Of a stretch of DNA of 64,000 bases, positions 60,414-64,000 are shown one piece after another. How positions within the stretch are numbered: position 1 is the stretch's first letter; each line of letters starts with the position of its first letter. A model generated the notes under the pieces. The model saw only the letters and a program-made list of their open reading frames with translations, searched no databases and had not been told where the DNA came from. The stretch is from Palsa-892 sp035555855. GTDB lineage: Bacteria > Pseudomonadota > Alphaproteobacteria > Rhizobiales > Xanthobacteraceae. The position numbers were made by a program, and so were the translations under genes. The DNA is taken from the NCBI GenBank assembly GCA_035555855.1, contig DATMGD010000052.1, positions 17,597-81,596 of the forward strand, read 5' to 3'.

Positions 60414-61633
60414 TACCTCCGCGCCCAGGCCAAGAGCCGCGGGCGCTCGCCCGCGGCAGACGGCTTTTTGGCTTTTGCCGCATGCGGCATGACGATCTTG
60501 CGCAGATGCGCGGTGACGTTGTTGCCGGCCTTCACTTCCTCGAGCGGCACGCCGCGGTCGATCGCTTCGCGCACGACGCGATAATTGTTCGGAATGACGC
60601 CGCCGAACGCACCACCGAGCGCCTTTTCAATGTCGGCAATGCGCAAGCCGGGTGTGAACATGCGCTGTTCGAAGCGGTTGACGATGACCTTCGGATGGCA
60701 ACCTTCGCCGAGCCGCTCGCGAATCGAAGAAAGCAGGTTCTTCGCGAGCTTCATGCAGGGCACGGTCATCTCGCTGACGATATGCAGCTGATTCGAGCCG
60801 AGCAGCACGTCGTCGGTCCACGAAAACCAGGTGCGCGGCATATCGATCACAACGTATTCGAAATTCGCCGACACGAGATCGAGGAGCCGGGTCACGACCA
60901 GAGGATCGAACGAGCGCATTTCCGCCGGGCGGCTCGGGGCCGCGATCACCTGCAGGCCGGATGAGTGGCGCGACAGCATCACCTCGAGAAGCTGGCGGTC
61001 GAGCCGTTCCGGCCGCGGCTCGATCTCGTTGAGGTCGAGGCGCGCCTCGATATCGAGATAGTCGGTGACGGCGCCGTGCTGGAAATCGAGATCGACGAGG
61101 CAGACTGAAGCGTGACTGTTCTTGCCGCCCTGCAGGAGAAGCGCGGTCTGGATCGCAAGCGTCGTGACGCCGACGCCGCCCGCCGACGGCAGGAACGTAT
61201 AGATCTGCGCTTCGACGCCTTCGTTGCCGCTGTCTTGCGCATTCGCGGCGCGCGCGCAGGAGCGCACGAGTTCGATGGGCTCGATCGGCTTGACCAAAAA
61301 ATCGGCGACGCGAATCTGCACCATCTTGCGGGCGACAGCCGCGTCGAGCGACTGAGTAATGGCGATCAGCGGCGGGTTGCCGGCGAGCTGCGCGGCAAAC
61401 CGCGAAAGCGCCGCGAATTCCTCGGGCTGGGTTGCGTCGAGATCGACGATCACCACCGCGGCGTCGGTGGCATTCAGCCGGCCGCTTTCCACGCTCAGCT
61501 TGCCTTTGACGAGCTGGAGTTCGATCTGGGAATTGGCGCCGAAAGTCGTGCGCACGAGTTGTTCGAACGCATCGTCGGCGGTGAGCACCGCGACGCGGGT
61601 CTTGCTGGAAGGTGTGCCGGAGGGAGCGAGCAT
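60413..61633 (-). CDS. cpaE: CpaE/TadZ-like pilus localisation ATPase with altered Walker A
   Basis: A 406-residue protein with an N-terminal response-regulator-like receiver fold (about 15-140; VAVLTADDAFEQ, DFLVKPIEPIELVRS) and a MinD/ParA-type ATPase domain. The Walker A region is FLPSAGGVGVTTLAIQ, lacking both the signature Lys and the P-loop Lys of ParA proteins, as in atypical TadZ. CpaE/TadZ places the pilus machine at the cell pole. It sits 10 bases after a small lipoprotein gene and overlaps tadA. Confidence 0.9.
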   Translation of the reverse strand: MLAPSGTPSSKTRVAVLTADDAFEQLVRTTFGANSQIELQLVKGKLSVESGRLNATDAAVVIVDLDATQPEEFAALSRFAAQLAGNPPLIAITQSLDAAVARKMVQIRVADFLVKPIEPIELVRSCARAANAQDSGNEGVEAQIYTFLPSAGGVGVTTLAIQTALLLQGGKNSHASVCLVDLDFQHGAVTDYLDIEARLDLNEIEPRPERLDRQLLEVMLSRHSSGLQVIAAPSRPAEMRSFDPLVVTRLLDLVSANFEYVVIDMPRTWFSWTDDVLLGSNQLHIVSEMTVPCMKLAKNLLSSIRERLGEGCHPKVIVNRFEQRMFTPGLRIADIEKALGGAFGGVIPNNYRVVREAIDRGVPLEEVKAGNNVTAHLRKIVMPHAAKAKKPSAAGERPRLLAWARR

Positions 61634-61643
61634 GGGAGTGCTG

Positions 61644-61982
61644 TTATTGCGAAACCGAAGGGGCGGGTTGGGAGGACGATGAAGGCTGCTGATAGCCGAG
61701 CGAGCTGGTGCCGGTACCGTGCGGCACCGTCACTTTGTTAGTGCGATAGCGCTCAACGGCGCCTTGCGCCTTCTGACCGTTAGTGACGATGCGCTGATCG
61801 CCGGCCTCGATCGGCCAGACGTCGATCGTGTGGGCCACGATGTTGGTGGCAACCGCATCGCCGGCGGAAAGCGCAATCGTGTCGCGACGATCGTAGTAGA
61901 GGTCCGAGCAGCCGGCGGCGAGCATGCCGATGCCTGCAAGCCCCAGCAGCGCGAGACAGCGAATGTTAGCGGGCCGCGACAT
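61644..61982 (-). CDS. Small pilus-cluster lipoprotein at the cpaD position
   Basis: A 112-residue lipoprotein: signal MSRPANIRCLALLGLAGIGM with lipobox LAAGC. The mature part includes YYDRRDTIALSAGDAVATNI and VERYRTNKVTVPHG, then a Ser/Gln/Pro-rich tail. CpaD normally occupies this place and is about twice as long, so this may be a short CpaD form or a functional substitute. The ATG at 61982 lies inside the end of the secretin gene (17-base overlap). I do not know a characterised homologue. Confidence 0.7.
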   Translation of the reverse strand: MSRPANIRCLALLGLAGIGMLAAGCSDLYYDRRDTIALSAGDAVATNIVAHTIDVWPIEAGDQRIVTNGQKAQGAVERYRTNKVTVPHGTGTSSLGYQQPSSSSQPAPSVSQ

Positions 61983-63435
61983 GGTCGTTTCCTTTTGGGA
62001 GATCCAGGATGAAGCCCTGATCGGGTTCGACCGGGACCGCCGGATTGCGTTCGGGATTTGCCGGATTGGGCTTGGCGACCGCCGGACGGCGCACTTCATG
62101 CTTGCCGAGCAAGAAGAAGTCCGCGTCGTTCGGCGGCAATGTCTTGTCGAGCGGCGTCTTGACCATGTCGATCGGACGCGCTGGCTGCACGAGCCGCGGC
62201 GTCACGATGATGGTGAGCTCGGTTTCGTTCTTCTGGAATTGCGAGCTTTTCATCAGCGCGCCGAGTACCGGAATGTCGCCGAGCCACGGCAACTGCTTGG
62301 CGGCCGTCGTGCTAGTCGCTTGCAGAAGACCCGCTACCGCGAAGCTCTGGCCGTCGCGCAATTCCACCGTCGTATTGGCGCGACGGACGATCAGGCTCGG
62401 GATTTGGACGCCGCCGATGCTCATGGTGTTGGTCGGGTCGATCTGGCTAACTTCCGGCTCGATCTTGAGGTTGATCAGGCCGTTCGCGAGCACGGTCGGC
62501 GTAAATGCGAGGCCGACGCCGAATTTCTTGAATTCGATAGTGACGGTGTTGAGCGCACCCGCGACGGGAAACGGAAACTCGCCGCCAGCGAGGAAGCTCG
62601 CGGTATCGCCGGAGAGCGCGACAAGATTCGGTTCGGCGAGACGGCGCGCGACGCCGCGATCTTCGAGCGCGCGAATGAGATTATCGACCTCGAAACCCTT
62701 GCCGAGCAGCGTCGTCAGGATCGAGCCGAACGGCGTCGAATTCGAAAGCAGCGTGCCGGTGCCGATCACGGCGTTCGTCGTATTGCCGAACATCTGCCAG
62801 TTGACGCCGAGCTCGCGCGAAGCATTACGCTGCACCTCGATGAAGCGCACTTCGAGCAGCACCTGCTGCGGCTGGGTGACACCGACCGAATTGATGACTT
62901 CGGGGCCGAACTGCCTCGCCATGACGACGACGCGATCGAGCGTCACGGCATCGGGCGCCTTGCCCGAGAGCATGATGCGGCCATTGACCGACGAGACGCG
63001 GATTTTCGCCTGCGGGAACTGGCGGATGATTTCAGCCTGCAGCCGGCCGATATCGTAGGAAACTTCGACGTCGAAAATGCCGACTAGCCGCTTGCCTTCG
63101 GCATAAATCGAAACGCGCGTGGTGCCGATCTTCTTGCCAAGGATCGAGATGGCGCGGTCGGTCAGCGGGTTCACGTCGGCGATCATGGGGTCGCCGACAA
63201 CGACCTCCATAAACGGCGCATCGGTGCGGATATCCTCGGATTTGCCGACGGCGACGACGACATTACCAGTGATTTTCCGTGCCGACGTAATCGAGATCAT
63301 CTTCGCTTCCGCCGCCTGCGAGATCGCAGGGAACATCGCGAAGGCTGCTGCGAACATCGTGAGCGCGAGCAGGAAGCCAATCAGCGAAGCGAAGCGATCG
63401 GGTGCCGCGACAGTTTTTGCCTGGGAGATTTTCAT
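61966..63435 (-). CDS. cpaC: Type IVc pilus secretin CpaC (RcpA)
   Basis: A 489-residue outer-membrane secretin. After a signal peptide (about 1-42) come an N-terminal pilus-secretin domain (KSEDIRTDAPFMEVVVGDP), a BON-like region (ILGKKIGTTRVSIYA, IRVSSVNGRIMLSGKAPDA) and the secretin core (VLLEVRFIEVQRNASRELGV, LSGDTASFLAGGEFPFPV, QLPWLGDIPVLGALMKS). It forms the ring through which Flp pili leave the cell. It is 12 bases after cpaB and overlaps the next small lipoprotein gene. Confidence 0.95.
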   Translation of the reverse strand: MKISQAKTVAAPDRFASLIGFLLALTMFAAAFAMFPAISQAAEAKMISITSARKITGNVVVAVGKSEDIRTDAPFMEVVVGDPMIADVNPLTDRAISILGKKIGTTRVSIYAEGKRLVGIFDVEVSYDIGRLQAEIIRQFPQAKIRVSSVNGRIMLSGKAPDAVTLDRVVVMARQFGPEVINSVGVTQPQQVLLEVRFIEVQRNASRELGVNWQMFGNTTNAVIGTGTLLSNSTPFGSILTTLLGKGFEVDNLIRALEDRGVARRLAEPNLVALSGDTASFLAGGEFPFPVAGALNTVTIEFKKFGVGLAFTPTVLANGLINLKIEPEVSQIDPTNTMSIGGVQIPSLIVRRANTTVELRDGQSFAVAGLLQATSTTAAKQLPWLGDIPVLGALMKSSQFQKNETELTIIVTPRLVQPARPIDMVKTPLDKTLPPNDADFFLLGKHEVRRPAVAKPNPANPERNPAVPVEPDQGFILDLPKGNDHVAAR

Positions 63436-63447
63436 GTCGCTGCCCCG

Positions 63448-64000
63448 TTATTGTGTCACGGCCGTTTCGTTGACGCCGGCGCCGTTCCATTCGCCGCCGT
63501 CTTCGCTCGGTACGCTGTAATCCTTGCGCTCGGACGCGCGGGTGACGGTGACTGTCGAAAAGCTTTTCTTGCCTTCGACCGGCGCGCTGCCGCGGCCGAT
63601 ATCGGTCGCGGAAATCCGGCGGTTGTCGCCGACCGTCGCCTCGCCGGCCTTGCGGAGCGCCAGCGACAGAACGCCAAGCTGCGCCGAGAGCGTGAGCTTT
63701 TGCGCCGCGACGGTATCAACTTCGAGCGTCACGGCCTTGGCGATCATCGGCTTGTCGCTGCGCTCGTCGGCGAGCTGGTCGATCGCGAGTACCGGAGCGT
63801 TCTGCAACACGACGTCGGTGGTGCCGCCCTTGTTGCCGCCATTGTCGTTGCGGCGAGTGAGCATCACATCGACGCGATCACCCGGCAGGATGAAGCCGGC
63901 AACACCTTCGACATCGTTGACGCGAACGGTGACCGCTTTCATGCCGGGCTGAATGACCGCCGAGAGCGTCGCGCGCTGGCCGGGCCCGGTGAGCTTTGCC
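63448..64000 (-). CDS. cpaB: Pilus assembly protein CpaB (RcpC), N-terminus cut by window edge
   Basis: The frame stays open to the window end, giving at least 184 residues of the C-terminal part. The SAF-domain segment LSAVIQPGMKAVTVRVNDVE and FILPGDRVDVMLTRR are typical of CpaB/RcpC, followed by VTLEVDTVAAQKLTLSAQLG and a Ser/Lys-rich end. The ATG at 63942 is internal to this domain, not the true start. CpaB is a periplasmic partner of the secretin. The upstream cpa/flp genes lie outside the window. Confidence 0.92.
   Translation of the reverse strand, partial: AKLTGPGQRATLSAVIQPGMKAVTVRVNDVEGVAGFILPGDRVDVMLTRRNDNGGNKGGTTDVVLQNAPVLAIDQLADERSDKPMIAKAVTLEVDTVAAQKLTLSAQLGVLSLALRKAGEATVGDNRRISATDIGRGSAPVEGKKSFSTVTVTRASERKDYSVPSEDGGEWNGAGVNETAVTQ

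Overview
The window looks like chromosomal DNA from an alphaproteobacterium of the order Hyphomicrobiales (Rhizobiales), probably a Bradyrhizobium/Xanthobacteraceae-type soil bacterium. I infer this from the high G+C content, the many Bug-type (TctC) binding proteins, the alphaproteobacterial cpa/tad pilus gene order, the malonate mat genes and the fused formate dehydrogenase beta subunit. I see no rRNA, tRNA, CRISPR array, prophage or insertion sequence. Genus cannot be fixed from the sequence alone.

Layout. 1-868 is almost gene-free, with a structured repeat-like element. 869-7671 holds scattered housekeeping and envelope genes: bestrophin-like channel, Stf0 sulfotransferase, lepA, an orphan TctC, an L,D-transpeptidase, mepA and a Yip1 protein. 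7779-14057 holds a GMC oxidoreductase, a cytosolic BtuF-like protein and the malonate unit (matR-like regulator divergent from matA-matB, with a TTGTATACAG operator-like palindrome between them). 14132-19768 is a peptide-type ABC transporter with fused ATPases. 19868-25748 is a molybdenum cofactor block: mobA, moeA, mobB, a MoeA protein fused to a periplasmic-binding-like domain, a degenerate MoeA-like protein, and tusA. 25745-27948 carries the ergothioneine genes egtD and egtB.

The centre (29233-47411) is a C1/oxalate region. It holds a tripartite tricarboxylate-type transporter (tctCBA), a TauE/SafE permease, a GntR/FCD regulator, then oxc (oxalyl-CoA decarboxylase), frc (formyl-CoA:oxalate CoA-transferase), a stand-alone protein resembling the 10-formyl-THF hydrolase domain of ALDH1L1, and fhs (formate-THF ligase). 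After a class A beta-lactamase and pyrophosphatase come a LysR regulator and a divergent NAD-type formate dehydrogenase (fused gamma-beta subunit plus alpha subunit). Together these should take up a carboxylate (oxalate is my inference), decarboxylate its CoA ester to formyl-CoA, and send the formyl carbon either to NADH and CO2 or to 10-formyl-THF. The Moco genes upstream would supply the cofactor for the formate dehydrogenase.

47482-56225 has a tautomerase/MarR pair, a DUF3297 protein, a second tctCBA cassette on the minus strand, a large FAD/Fe-S 2-hydroxyacid dehydrogenase, and the divergent serine-glyoxylate aminotransferase gene sga, which fits glyoxylate/serine-cycle metabolism. 56311-64000 is the minus-strand tad/cpa type IVc pilus cluster, cut off by the window edge within cpaB.

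The most interesting candidate is the ALDH1L1-like formyltransferase/hydrolase placed between frc and fhs. It may link formyl-CoA or formate to the folate pool in a way not covered by standard oxalate pathways. Other strong oddities are the Lys/Ala-rich N-terminal tail on Frc and the two unusual MoeA paralogues.
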